A program made the position numbers and the translations under genes. The notes below the pieces were generated by a model that saw only the letters and a program-made list of their open reading frames with translations, was not told where the DNA came from and searched no databases. This document shows, piece by piece, positions 53,643 through 64,000 of a DNA stretch of 64,000 bases (positions within the stretch are counted from its first letter, which is position 1; each line of letters opens with the position of its first letter). The stretch is taken from NCBI GenBank assembly GCA_964036045.1, contig OZ038390.1, positions 1,059,001-1,123,000 of the forward strand, given 5' to 3'. The stretch comes from Eutreptiella sp. 'Long Island Sound 2002' (Eukaryota > Euglenozoa > Euglenophyceae > Eutreptiales > Eutreptiaceae).

Positions 53643-54088
53643 CTATTGCGATCTTATTTTCAAAACACTTGTACGGTGTTTTGTCGTGTGCTTTCCAAGA
53701 TCTTTTGTACCAAAATCCCAAATCTTGATTTCAAAGAGCTCCTGGACGACCCACAATACCGAAGACGGCGCAACCCAATAGCGAAGCAAATAGCTGCAAT
53801 ACGACTTTTCTTTATAGTCCAGAAGTACTGAGCGCGATACCTTAATGACGAAATAGCAGTAAACATAAGGAACCGAATCCTAGGGAAAACACAGGCTTTC
53901 AGGCTTGTCCTGTCCTGTCCTGAGCTCCCCTTTACACTCCCCCCCCAAGCCCACACATACCCTGATGTGTGGCTGAGACCCCAAAACAAAAGGGTGCGAA
54001 GGGTTTTACCATAGGGCTGGGAAAAGCTCAGACAGAGCTGGGTGGCTGTAAAACGCAAGCACCCAAAAGGCTGCCTTGCATGTTTACA
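53643..54088 (-). repeat. Element B 5' LTR, truncated
   Basis: Matches 48759-49476 except for a ~260-bp gap (48953-49213 equivalent) bounded by AGTACTGAGCG in both places, and lacks everything beyond the palindrome centre. Ends TGTTTACA at 54088. Confidence 0.75.
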
Positions 54089-54093
54089 AGTAG

Positions 54094-54211
54094 GTGCCCA
54101 CCTGGAATACCGGATTGTATAACGTGGGGAGCACGGGTGCTGGGCCTGTGGTTCTTACGTGAAGAGAGGCCGTACAAGCACTTTGATCCTCTTACTCTAC
54201 CTTCATTCTGA
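54094..54211 (+). pseudogene. Transposase-like gene, segment 3 (C-terminus and stop)
   Basis: Continues segment 2 in frame after removal of element B and one AGTAG. The joined reading is ...YWFSRCPPGIPDCITWG... and it ends LTLPSF with TGA at 54209-54211. The inverted copy at 36059-36254 confirms the join because it carries the uninterrupted sequence across this border. Combined with segments 1 and 2 the coding length is 1692 nt, exactly 564 codons with stop. Confidence 0.65.
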
Positions 54212-55865
54212 AGAGAGTCTGCCTCTGTTGGTTGGTCTGAAGATTTAGGTTATCATTGTTCATACTTTGTATGCTAGCTTTTTGCTTAGTGTTTCTCATG
54301 TTTCATTTTGAGCCCTACCATACCCAAGACTTAGGAACTTTACCCTCTTAGGTAGAGATACATCTTTACCTCTAGGAAGGGGGTAGTAAGACACTACATT
54401 GAACACTCAGAACATTCAATATGAGCGTGCCTTATGCCCATACCCCTCCTTATCTTAGATTATCAGCTTGTCATGAACATTCTTAGCGAATGTACATGAA
54501 GCTTAGGAAGGGGGTGTAATAAGTCAGGGCATTGGGGCCTGTCAGAAGCTTTCTGGAGGATCTATACTAGACCTCTCCAAGCTTCAGGATCCTAGAACAC
54601 TAGGATATTTGCTCATATTTGGCTTATATTCCAAGCCTATAGCTTACTGCTAGACTCTACTGCTCTTAGGTACACTACAGAGAGCGGAGATCTAGGATAC
54701 ATTAGTAGCCATACATGAATAATCACATCCCATATGCTTATAATGTGATTTAATCATGTTTTATAGCATTTTAGAAGGTTCTAATGTATTAGAAGCTATT
54801 TTGAAGCTGTTTTGAAGCTTCAGATGGCCTGTCGCGACTGTCGCCGTCTTTTGCCGCCGACAGCAATTTACGTAATGTTGACAAGGCCTGTGATAAGATA
54901 GACTACTCAGAAAGTTGATAAAATATAGGTTTTATTGCCTTTTTAATGAGAATTTATTGTTATATCAATTTTCTTGTTATTTAGGCATCCGAACCCGTAT
55001 TACTGGACCAGCCAGTTGGTCCAGCTCAATGTTCGTTCACGACTTCGTCTTCTTGCTGTTGCCTGTGTCCTGTACTTGCCAACAAGATCAATTGTAATGG
55101 AGAACATTGGAAACAATTTGATTTTTAAGTGCAAGACAAGGAAAATGGGTTTTCTATATGCACCCAAGCACAAGCATATGACAGTCCAGTAATAGCTGGG
55201 CTGCTTGTCCTATTTCTCGGCGGGTGGTTCGCATAAAAAAAACCCCGATTTGCAACACTGGGGGGGGGGGGGGGATGGGTATTATTTGGCCATTTGGTGG
55301 AGGGAAACTTTGGTGGGGGGATGATTTCGCCACCCTTAGAAATTTCAAAGCTCCAACTGCCTCATGTAGACGTGCAGAGTCGGAAATATTTGCAAATCAA
55401 TTGCAAGTGAAAGCAGAATTAGTACACAACATCTAAAAGCACCTGTTCTTCCAAACACTTGCCAAAAAACTATGGGCCCACGGTAATGCAGTACCATTGG
55501 CATCTTCACTGCCCTGCCGACACCCCTAAATTTTGCTGCCTTTCTCAAAGCCGAAAATTTCCCACGAAATTATCCCCACCCGAAAATTCTGCCCCCCCCC
55601 CCCCCCGGTAACCTAGTATTTGCCCAGCGAAAATGTTCAAAGTTGGAGATGGACCAAACATGGGGCAGATCTTCACAAGACAAGTAAATTTTACAATTTT
55701 TCCCGAACTTCCCTCCCTCCCATGGACTGGAACAACAACCGGGCACCTGGCCCAATAACTGGGCAGTTTACCTTATTGCTCAGCATCAGACAAAAAGAGT
55801 AGGTTTTTAGAAAAGTCACACACAAAAAATGATATCAACACCCTACTCCACCTGCCCAGCTGATA
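54212..55865. other. Intergenic, AT-rich, with possible LTR-like segment
   Basis: No gene is recognised. At 54505-54514 AGGAAGGGGG is followed by TGTAATAAGTC, which looks like a purine tract and LTR start; a matching end could be TATATCA at 54961-54967, but no second copy is in the window. A short open frame with an acceptor-like TTGTTATTTAG (~54983) runs to 55192, of unknown meaning. G/C runs of ~15 occur at ~55260 and ~55592. Confidence 0.25.
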
Positions 55866-55878
55866 GACATTGCGAGAC

Positions 55879-56099
55879 CTGTTGTAAGACGGGGCGTCTT
55901 AGATTCGGAGGCGTCTTACATCCGTCTTACATCCGTCTTACATGCGTCTTACATCCGTCTTACATCCATCTTAGATTATGTAAGACGGGGCGTCTTAGAG
56001 AATCTAAGACGGGGCGTCTTAGATTTTTTATCTAAGACGGGGCGTCTTAGATTTTCTAAGACGGGGCCTCGTACATTAATAAGAACGGGGTGTCTTAAA
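55879..56099. repeat. Left TAAGACG/CGTCTTA array
   Basis: Repeats of TAAGACG-GGG-CGTCTTA, each a 7-bp inverted repeat around GGG, alternating with CGTCTTACATC units. Several are separated by TCTAAGA-type linkers. The mirrored array is at 60432-60562. Confidence 0.8.
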
Positions 56100-56204
56100 G
56101 TAAGTACAGGTGCAGTTTTTTGCATTCAAAAAGCTGATGGAGTGGACAAGATGAGGACATAATAGAAATGTAGGAAACAAACTACAAACTACCGAACGCC
56201 CTAC

Positions 56205-57432
56205 CTGCGCCGGGTGAACGCTGCCAGCAGACCGTTAGGTGGAGAAGGGGGCCGAAATATTGGCACTTCGCGTCTACAACATGCCCACGGTGTCAACGAT
56301 TAGCAGGCCGCGTCTACTTGGTGCAGGCAATGTCTATAGACCACAGAACACAATGCCCGTGTGCACGGGTGAACGCTGCCAGCGGACCGTTTGGTGGGGA
56401 AGGGGGCCGAAGGACCCCTTCCCAAATATTGGCACTTCGCGTCTACAACATGCCCACGGTGTCTACAATTAGCAAGCCGCGTCTAGTTGGTGCACCCAAT
56501 GTGTATAGACCACAGAACACCATGCCCGTGTGCACGGGTGAACGCTGCCAGCGGACCGTTTGGTGGGGAAGGGGGCCGAAGGGTGCCAAATATTGGCACT
56601 TCGCGTCTACAACATGCACGCGGTGTCTACAATTAGCAGGCCGCGTCTACTGCGGAAAGGCAGTGTCTACAGACTACAAAACACCATGCCCGTGTGCACG
56701 GGTGAACGCTGCCAGCGGACCATTTGGTGGGGAAGAGGGCCTTCGGCCCCCTTCCCAAATATTGGCACTTCGCGTCTACAACATGCCCACGGTGGCTACA
56801 ATTAATAGGCCGCGTCTACTTGGGGCAGCCAGTGACTACAGACCACAGAACACCATGCCTGTGTGCGCGGGTGAACGCTGCCAGCGGACCATTTGGTGGG
56901 GAATATTGGCACTTCGCATCTACAACATGCACACGGTGTCTACAATTAGCAGGCCGCATCAACTTGGGGCTGGCAGTGTCTACAGACCACAGAACACCAT
57001 GCCGGTGCGCACGGGTGAACGCTGACAGCAGACCGTTTGGTGGGGAAGGGGGCCTTCGGCCCCCTTCCCAAATATTGGCACTTCGCGTCTACAACATGCA
57101 CGCGGTGTCTACAATTAGCAGGCCGCGTCTACTTGGGGCAGCCAGTGACTACAGACCACAGAACACCATGCCTGTGTGCGCGGGTGAACGCTGCCAGCGG
57201 ACCATTTGGTAGGGAATATTGGCACTTCGCGTCTACAACATGCACACGGTGTCTACAATTCGCAGGCCGCGTCTACTTGGGATAGGCAATGTCTATAGAC
57301 CACAGAACACCATGCATGTGTGCGCGGGTGAACTCTGCCAGCGGACCATTTGGTGGGGAATATTGGCACTTCGCGTCTACAACGTGCACACGGTGTCTAC
57401 AATTAGCAGGCCGCGTCTACTTGGGGCAGACA
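56205..57432. repeat. Minisatellite, eight units of ~145-170 bp
   Basis: GAACGCTGCCAGC-type marks recur at about 56217, 56369, 56539, 56703, 56871, 57016, 57184 and 57329. Units contain TATTGGCACTTCGCGTCTACAA and TAGCAGGCCGCGTC. Length varies mainly by presence or absence of a ~23-bp cassette, which in its fullest form is the hairpin AAGGGGGCC-TTC-GGCCCCCTT. Long open frames across it arise from unit lengths and are not taken as genes. Confidence 0.85.
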
Positions 57433-58229
57433 ATTGTTCCCTTCTCCTGTTCTAATCTCTTCTTTACAACTGCTTGCATCCATGTACTTTGCTGCAATTA
57501 TTCTCTTCCTTCCTTTCACCCCTCTTGTCAATACTTCTTGCTAATACATGCTGACATGCAACACACAAATTTGGAACTCTGCAGAACACACGTTGGCACA
57601 ACGTAACAACACAACACCGCAAAGGAGAGGGGGTTTCGACAGTGCTGCAGGTCAATGAGTCTGTGCTCTGTGGCCTATGCTGAGGTTTTCCCTAACGAAT
57701 TCCTTTACAAAGCCGTCACAAAAGAGTGCTAAACAGGAGGGGCGGGGTGCAATTACTGAGTAATGAACCATGTGAATCCTAACACATACACACCACAAAA
57801 AATTTTAAAGTCTTCAACATCCTTGACCTGTTAAAGCCACTGAATGTGTGGAACCCGAAGGCTGAGGCAAACAAGGCGGGGGTGGCCCTGGCGGGGAGGG
57901 CAGGAGAGGAACTTACAGGTTGTTATTTTTATATCCCACCCTGCTCTCTTGGACCCCTTGGGTGCCTTGGCGTCCTCTCCTCACCTCCCCTTGTAGGGCA
58001 AGAAGGTGAAACCTACCTGCCCAGGCACCCAGCCATCAGACAGCTCCGGTTTAACATTGAATGAGACAGTCCCCAAAAAAGAAAAAATAAAATTTGCGAA
58101 AGCGGTGCTGCCAGTGGCCCCCTTCTGTTTAACAGACTTTTGTTTGTTTCCTTGATTGGGAATGGCTGGTGCCAAAGGCACCGGAGGTTGGGGAAGGGGT
58201 CGAGAGCAAGGGGGAGGGGCTTAAGGGGT
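57433..58229. other. Non-repetitive stretch, no gene seen
   Basis: Short ORFs only, no domain or splice pattern that can be supported. Confidence 0.3.
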
Positions 58230-58485
58230 ATGTTGACCTGTAACTGCCTAATAGGGTCCCCCCTCGTAGGGGGACTTGCACAGATAGTGGGGAGTGAAGA
58301 ATTTCACCTGTAACTGCCTAGACAGTGGGGATTGAAGAATTTCACCTGTAACTGCCTGACAAGGTCCCCCCCGTAGGGGAACCTACAGAGATAGTGGGGA
58401 GTGAAGGAATTTTGACAAGGTCCCCCTCGCAGGGGGACCTGCAGAGATAGTGGGGGGTGAAGAATTGCACTTGTATCTGCCTATT
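58230..58485. repeat. Short minisatellite, imperfect units
   Basis: Three to four degenerate units combining ACCTGTAACTGCCT, AGGTCCCCC, GTAGGGG, and GATAGTGGGGAGTGAAG. Confidence 0.7.
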
Positions 58486-58731
58486 TTCCCTCCAAAAATG
58501 GACTCTGGGATTGCAGTCCATTCCTACATAGGCATACAAATCTGGATAAATTGCAGTGTGCGATTGCAGTCCATAGCATAGACAAGCACCCACACGCCTT
58601 GGGGACAAGACCCTTGGTTAGGACCCCTAGTCCAGAGCCTAAGGGGTTCTGACTCCTATGTCGCGCGCACAGCCTGGCGAGCCAAACCTGTGGTCGCGTT
58701 TTGTTTACCCCATGACGAGAAAGAGTTTCGT

Positions 58732-59022
58732 AAAAACAAAACAAAGCCGCCTTAGGCATTGTTGACCCTCGGGGTTTCCATCCCGGTAATTCACCGGCGC
58801 CAACCCTGGGTTTTTCTCCGGGGGTACCAATAACCCAACCAATCACCACACACCAGACAAGACAGGGCAAACAAGTCGCACCTACAGTGCCAATGCAGGG
58901 CGCTAGGAGGCAATCTTAGATTCACAGCGGTAGCGCGGTAAAAAAAAGACCGTGTTTCATTGATACAAAACAGAGCCGCCTTAGGCATTGTTGACCTTCA
59001 GGGTTTCCATCCACGTGCCAAC
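58732..59022. repeat. Local direct repeat pair
   Basis: AGCCGCCTTAGGCATTGTTGAC with flanking GGGTTTCCATCC occurs at ~58744 and ~58974. The remainder, up to 59940, shows no recognised gene. Confidence 0.6.
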
Positions 59023-59939
59023 CCTAGTTTGGTTCAGAAGGCAAAAAAGTGCCAAAAGAAACCACTAAAACCAACTATACCCGGTAGTACCTATAGACCA
59101 ATAGGCCCCGTTGGTTTCACATTCCCTGTTTCCCAGGTCTCCTGGCTCCCATTCAGTGCACCTGATGTGAAGTGCTATGAGTTTTGGTTGTTAAGTTCAG
59201 TCTTGGCCGCACGACACCACAGCGCCCTGCTCACCCTACCGCCACGAGAGACGGAGTAGGGGTGGATCCTCTTCGGAATCGGCCAAAAGCCCTTGGCTGG
59301 GTCTGGGGGGTGTGCTTTCGCGACCACCTTCAGAGAGAGCCCACGCTCAAACTCTGCAGACGCTGTGGCCGGACCATGATTGCGGAGCCACACGGGGACC
59401 ACGAGGCCCACGGGGGCTGTTGCCTAAGTGGGGGATTGAGCCGACCGTCCTTGGTTTGGTGGAGTGGGCTGTTTTCCCCTCCCAGCAGAAACCCTCGCCC
59501 GGCAGGTTTCCGCTTTTTACCGTACCGGCTACTCGTCAGCACCACATGGCACCGGCGAGTTGCATCCTTTCATCAAACACGATAGGCCGCATACCCGCCA
59601 CCCAGTGGCTGGGCCCCAGGTCTGTCGCCCAGGGTTGGGAGGGGAGAGCATATCCTACTTACCACAAAGCAATATCTTGCTTGACAGTCACCTGCCACCC
59701 TATGGCTAGGCCCCAGGTCGCTTGCCCAGGTTTTGGAAGGGAGGGTATTTTTGTTAACCCAACCTTATTCGCGTTTGTTTTCATACTGCGTCCGGTTTTC
59801 ACTTTCGCTGCAACAAACTACTGATGCTGATCATGTAAACGGTTCGCTCTCGCCAAAGGAAACCTACAAGAGAAAAACAGGCATACCTTCCCTAACCTTC
59901 CCTGTTTGCAACCACCTTCGCAGAAGAGGGCCCGGTTAA

Positions 59940-60052
59940 GGATTTGGATGGGATGGGATTGGATTGGATTGGATTGGATTGGATGGGATTGGATTGGATG
60001 GGTTGGATTGGATGGGATTGGATGGGATTGGATTGGATGGTATTGGATTGGG
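59940..60052. repeat. GGATT/GGGAT microsatellite
   Basis: About 110 bp of GGATT, GGGATT and GGGTT-like pentamer/hexamer mixtures in one orientation. It ends abruptly at GGGCGCAAGG. Confidence 0.9.
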
Positions 60053-60431
60053 CGCAAGGTGCAGAATGGGGCATGAGACACGGAAGAGGGGGACAACAAG
60101 CAGTGGGGCAAACTCTCCCGCGATTTTGGCATTCTTGCAAAAAGGGGGGCAGCAGAAAAAAAAATTTCATTTTTACATTTTTTTTTAGGGAACCCACTTT
60201 TGCGTAGGGCATGAAACCAATAATTAATTTTTTGCACATTTTTTTTGCGGACAATAACACCTTGTGCCGGGAATTAATTATTTTCGCAAATCTTTAGGAT
60301 TTGCATGGTATTAGATCCGTATGACCAAGCCGTCCTACACACCTCTCTTTTTCATATTTTTCATTCTATTATTATTATATTATTCGTTCAATCCATCACA
60401 CACTGCAATACACATTCCAAGCACCAGAAGC

Positions 60432-60562
60432 CCCGTCTTAGAAAATCTAAGACGCCCCGTCTTAGATAATCTAAAACGGGGCGTCTTACATGTGTCTTAC
60501 ATCCGTCTTACATGCGTCTTACATGTGTCTTAGATTTTCTAAGACGCCCCGTCTTACAACAG
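60432..60562. repeat. Right TAAGACG/CGTCTTA array
   Basis: Mirror of 55879-56099, with CTTACATCCGTCTTACATGCG-type units in the middle and GACGCCCCGTCTTACAACAG at the outer end. Confidence 0.8.
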
Positions 60563-60574
60563 TCATGACATTGC

Positions 60575-61277
60575 AGTATTTGGTGACTGTGTTTTTCATG
60601 ATTGCACAATCAGTGGGCCTCAATTAAATTTGAAAGTCAAATTGAACAAAATGTGTGCCTGAACTGTGTGAAATCTTGCTCCTATAGCTACACTACTTCT
60701 GAAATGCACCAAGCAGAATGCAATCTCAAGCCAAGGTGCAGAATGTGATGGCAAATGGTGTTGAAATCGTCGGAGATTGGGCCGGCCGGGATTCGTGGTA
60801 TATACAATGGACCATCCAGGTCATTCGAGCAGGTTCTGCCACATCTCAAGAGTGTAAGACTGCAGCTAGAACCATGAATCCACCGAGGCAGCCACACAAT
60901 GACCCTCAACAAATGCATACTGTTTTTCCAGCTTTGTGCAATATCAGAAACCCTCACCAACACCAAATGCTGCCTGCAAACAAGCAAACAAAACATGCCG
61001 TCGACCTAACCACTAACTACCTCCATCCATACTATCACCCAACACTAGGTCATCAAGAACTTTGACTTGAGACTGCACACACCTCCAAAAACACAACATT
61101 CTATCCAAACCAGCACGAACTGCTGGGTCAACATATGATTTTGCTGATTAGGCCGTTTTAAAGCGTAATCAGAAACTTTCCATGAAGCCCCAATACGTGA
61201 CCCACAAAGTCCATGTGATCATCGCATTGAAGTCCCAGCTTTTGCACAAGGCCAGCAACAGCTGCAACCTGTAGTTG
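60575..61277. other. No gene seen
   Basis: One 115-codon ORF (60718-61065) has low-complexity, His/Gln/Asn-rich composition and no recognisable family; it is not supported as a gene. Confidence 0.3.
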
Positions 61278-61987
61278 TATATCTCTCGGGGTGGGTACCG
61301 AATGCGCCAACTCGGTGGGTTTTCGGTGGTCGTCGTCATTGTTGCCTGATTTGTGCCCAGTGTGTGTCCCGTAGGTGGGGGGGGGGGGGTATATGGCGTA
61401 TATTCGGAAAGCCCTTGAAAAAGGCTATTTGGAACACCCCAGGTCTGCATGCTGTACTGACGACATATATGAGACTTTCGTCCGTTTTGGACGGTGCCCT
61501 TGTTCCTTGTTGCCTCTTTTTGTCAACAGGCAGCTACCATGTCTACATACAAATTTACACCACGTGCTGTTGCTTCCCCCGATGCACCACAAAAGCCTTT
61601 GAAGCGCAAAAGAGCGCGCCCCAGGGGTCTGAGGTTGGTGCAGATGCATGAGCCTGGCAGCCGGGCAAAAAAGGCTCGTACACCCCGTTCCAGCAACCTG
61701 CATGCACGCGTTCGGATTTAGAATAATCAGTGGTCCCTCGAGCATTGCTCCATCCTGTGCATCGTCCAGTTTGCAGCTCTGTGCTCCAAAAAGTGACCAC
61801 CTGCCCCCCCCCCCAACCCATACAATTCTGAAACCGCCTTTTCTCACAGATTCCAAAAAGTATACACATAACCCCCCCCCCCCCCAAAGGAACGAAATCT
61901 TGGCGCATCGGATCCAAGTTTCAAAAACCCAGGAAAAGTGCCAAAACCCACCGTGTTGGCGCATACCGAATGTCCCCGAGAGATATA
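61278..61987. repeat. Fold-back / MITE-like unit
   Basis: Ends TATATCTCTCGGGG and CCCCGAGAGATATA are exact 14-bp inverted repeats. Further inward CGCCAACTCGGTGGGTTTT pairs with AAAACCCACCGTGTTGGCG with one mismatch, and G- and C-runs with TATAC-like flanks also mirror each other. Size (~710 bp) suits a MITE or fold-back element. A TA target duplication is possible but not clear. Confidence 0.55.
61539..61721 (+). CDS. Possible short basic ORF
   Basis: 60 codons from an ATG in GCTACCATG context, just after an acceptor-like TTTTTGTCAACAG. Contains KPLKRKRARPRG and RAKKAR, nuclear-localisation-like basic runs. It lies within the fold-back unit, has no recognised domain, and may be a first coding exon or chance. 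Confidence 0.15.
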   Translation: MSTYKFTPRAVASPDAPQKPLKRKRARPRGLRLVQMHEPGSRAKKARTPRSSNLHARVRI

Positions 61988-64000
61988 TAAACATGGATAT
62001 ACGTGTTGGGGGGGCCAATGGTCTGTTCTGATCGACTGAACGTCTGCGAGATAGATACTTTCAGCGATTTATCCTTTCACTGATTCCGATTACAGAAATG
62101 AATGATGTCCCCTTCTTAGTTCAGGCTGCACTACGATATGCCCAGAGCATCTGGAGGTCATTTCAGGCAGATTCGCTGGAGGCCAAATTTCATGTGAACC
62201 AAGATAGCGAGTAATGGACGTTGGACCGCACGGGGTATTGCGTGAAAGGAAGACACAAAGGGTATCAAAGACAGATCATGCCTGGTTCACTGCACTTTTC
62301 TGAACTGCGTGTGATGTACTGTCCACAACACAGCCATGACCAGGGCAAAGCATGGCGAGAAAATCAACACAAATGACCTCCGCCTGCCCACTATGACCAA
62401 ACCGCAGGTAGGGACACAGGTTGGAATCATGCTGTCCGAGCATACAAAGAAGGACAGCCAAACGCCAGTACCACTGCTTAACTTGCCCAAAGAACTCCAA
62501 CACCATTAAATCTTCCAGCAGGCGGCGAACCAGATGGCTTCCTCAATTGCTTGCTCCCCCTCTCACGCTCGCTCTCGTTGTCCCTCTTTGTTGCTGGTGG
62601 GACAGCGTCAGTATCTATCGTAAAAATAATGCACAATACGAAGAATACCTAAAAAAAAACATTCGGAACTGAACTCAAGAATACCCTATTTCATTGAGGC
62701 GATATTGCTGTACTGTTGTGTGAAATGCACACCATTAGATGGGGAGGGTGACCAAAGACAAGAGCATGCCTCAATACTGACCTGAAATTTCTGTGACAAA
62801 CGTGTGACATTGTATCAGAACATGTCCACAGAAAACATCGCAAAAGCCAAACATACGCAGCAACATCGCAACAAGAGGTCATTTCCCCTACGGAAGACCC
62901 AAACACCAACGCCATGGTTCGCGAAGAGCCACACCCACAAACCCAGAGATACGCAACACGTGCACACCAAGCCTTTGCAGGACCACCCCAAGACGCAAAA
63001 CGCATCGGTGCAAAATTAAACGCAGGCTGGCTCTGCACAAGCAAGCACACAAATGCTCACACATGCTGTACTCAGCTTTACACGGGCCAACCGAAGCAAT
63101 CGAGAAGCAGAGAAATTCGCACAAAACCAATGTTCTGCAATTCCAGCACTCGAACCCAGTCATCTCAACACTTGCGTACAACATTGCGCATCAGCATCGA
63201 CCACGATGCACATAATGGGCAACCAACACATTTTCGGCGCGGACCCCGAATATTTGATGCCCCGACAGTCATGCCGTCATGTTGTCTTTCTGACTAACTT
63301 TGCAGGCCTTCTGGGGTATACAATGAAGCAACCCGTCAGGTCCTCGCTGCAGATATGAGGATGCCCGGAACTTTTCATGAGTTGCGCACACAAACTGCCG
63401 GTTGCTTGGGACAGACTTCTCACTCGCGCTGATCTTGCACATGGAATGGTCTTTGCAAACCCAATAGTTCCCTGAATGGAAAATTCAAGCAAATGCGAGC
63501 AGCATGCTGGCGAAACGACCAGCAAAACACTGCATCCAAACCCACAGCTGATGACAACCCTGCGAAGTGATGCCCTACGGACCGAGACGCTGTTTGGATC
63601 CCAACAAGACTCCCGCAATCAGCAGGGGCATACAGGATCACCATGGCTCAATCAGCATGTTAGTGGTAGCGATGGGAAGGGGGGGGGGGATGGCGTGAAC
63701 TGTCCAAGCCTGAATCGGAGAACCGGTCTCGACAAACTGACAAAGAAGACCTGCTACGTTCAATTCCCTTTGTGCTCGCTCGCATGTGATCCAACAAATA
63801 CAGTCGCATACAGTATCGATTGGTCTCTCTTGTCACTTCTTGCACAATTCATATTGAGCATTTGCAGTGACTTTGTTTTTTGCAGGCAACCAGTCTCTCT
63901 TAAGATGCCTTGCACGACTTCAGATCCATGTAGCGCCAATTAGACCTCCTGCCAGCCCCCCCCCCCCCCGCGCGCCCCCCTTGGTGGCCATGCTGTACAT
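61988..64000. other. No gene seen
   Basis: Only short ORFs without recognisable domains on either strand. G/C runs of 9-12 occur at ~63678 and ~63958. Confidence 0.3.

Larger units (their letters stand above)
48332..54088 (-). mobile_element. Element B: LTR retroelement without pol, with palindromic LTR
   Basis: A 5757-bp insertion flanked by the TSD AGTAG (48327-48331 and 54089-54093). Ends are TGTAAA and TTTACA. The left LTR (48332-49476, 3' on the minus strand) is 1145 bp. The right LTR survives only as 53643-54088, lacking one palindrome arm and ~260 bp inside. The purine tract at 49477-49486 shows the element runs on the minus strand. It encodes one Gag-like ORF of unknown family, split by element C, and no enzymes. 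The minus-strand leader with the primer site seems deleted. Positions 49520-50517 hold no recognised gene. It interrupts the transposase-like gene. Confidence 0.8.
55874..60566. mobile_element. Candidate DNA transposon with palindromic terminal arrays
   Basis: A 4.7-kb unit bounded by the direct repeat GACATTGC (55866-55873 and 60567-60574), the size of hAT or similar TSDs. Just inside, both ends contain CTGTTGTAAGACGGGGCG in inverted orientation, followed by arrays of TAAGACG/CGTCTTA motifs. The outermost 4-5 bases do not pair perfectly. The interior has minisatellites and a microsatellite but no transposase, so it would be non-autonomous. An alternative is an unrelated tandem-repeat region with chance flanks. 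Confidence 0.5.

Noticed and set aside
56239-57285. Long ORFs (up to 235 codons) with repeated VYNMPTVSTI-type peptides
   Set aside because: They arise from translating a minisatellite; frames shift between units with and without the hairpin cassette.
56205-57432. CRISPR-like periodic repeats
   Set aside because: Units are 145-170 bp with no unique spacers and the DNA is eukaryotic; this is an ordinary minisatellite.
59818-60260. Minus-strand ORF with SNPIQSHPIQ repeats
   Set aside because: Translation of the GGATT microsatellite.

Overview
This window is eukaryotic nuclear DNA made mostly of nested transposable elements. A green-lineage alga or relative is a reasonable guess (chromodomain Ty3/gypsy elements, GTATG-type spliceosomal introns, many 12-16 nt G/C homopolymer runs), but the sequence alone does not fix the taxon. 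No bacterial-type genes or confident RNA genes were seen. All boundaries below were read from LTR pairs, target-site duplications (TSDs) and reading frames by eye.

Layout. (1) Positions 1-32362 are Ty3/gypsy element 1 (+ strand, decayed), whose left LTR begins before the window. A 3.16-kb element N (421-3575, - strand) sits in its left LTR. A full 13.2-kb Ty3/gypsy element 2 (18703-31898, + strand) sits in its right LTR. (2) Positions 32363-35834 hold the 3' half of a split gene: nine phase-1 exons, mostly encoding an Arg/Ser-rich (SR-like) protein; element 1 appears to have landed at one of its exon/intron borders. (3) Positions 36059-54211 hold a transposase-like gene (563 codons plus stop when rejoined) cut by two LTR elements: element 3 (36884-47157, Ty3/gypsy, + strand) and element B (48332-54088, - strand, no pol). 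B itself contains element C (51384-53572, - strand, no pol). An inverted, internally deleted copy of the gene lies just upstream. (4) Positions 54212-64000 lack recognisable genes. They contain a candidate 4.7-kb DNA element (55874-60566) flanked by an 8-bp direct repeat and built from TAAGACG/CGTCTTA palindromes, minisatellites and a GGATT-type microsatellite, then a ~0.7-kb fold-back unit (61278-61987).

How the genes fit together. The three Ty3/gypsy elements share one plan: Gag with a Cys/His knuckle, a single in-frame UAG, then protease, a DNA-adenine-methylase-like domain, reverse transcriptase, RNase H, integrase and chromodomain. Only element 3 keeps the NPPF motif of the methylase-like domain. 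In elements 2 and 3 the Gag frame begins inside the LTR and runs through the primer-binding site. Elements N, B and C have LTRs, polypurine tracts and one small ORF each but no pol, so they presumably depend on enzymes of other elements.

Most notable: the methylase-like insert in pol, the shared UAG-NNR-AGC context, a slippery heptamer at the exact frame switch in element 3 gag, the doubly interrupted gene whose frame is restored by removing both elements, the 993-bp palindrome in the LTR of B, and the symmetrical SR exon array with one stop-containing exon.
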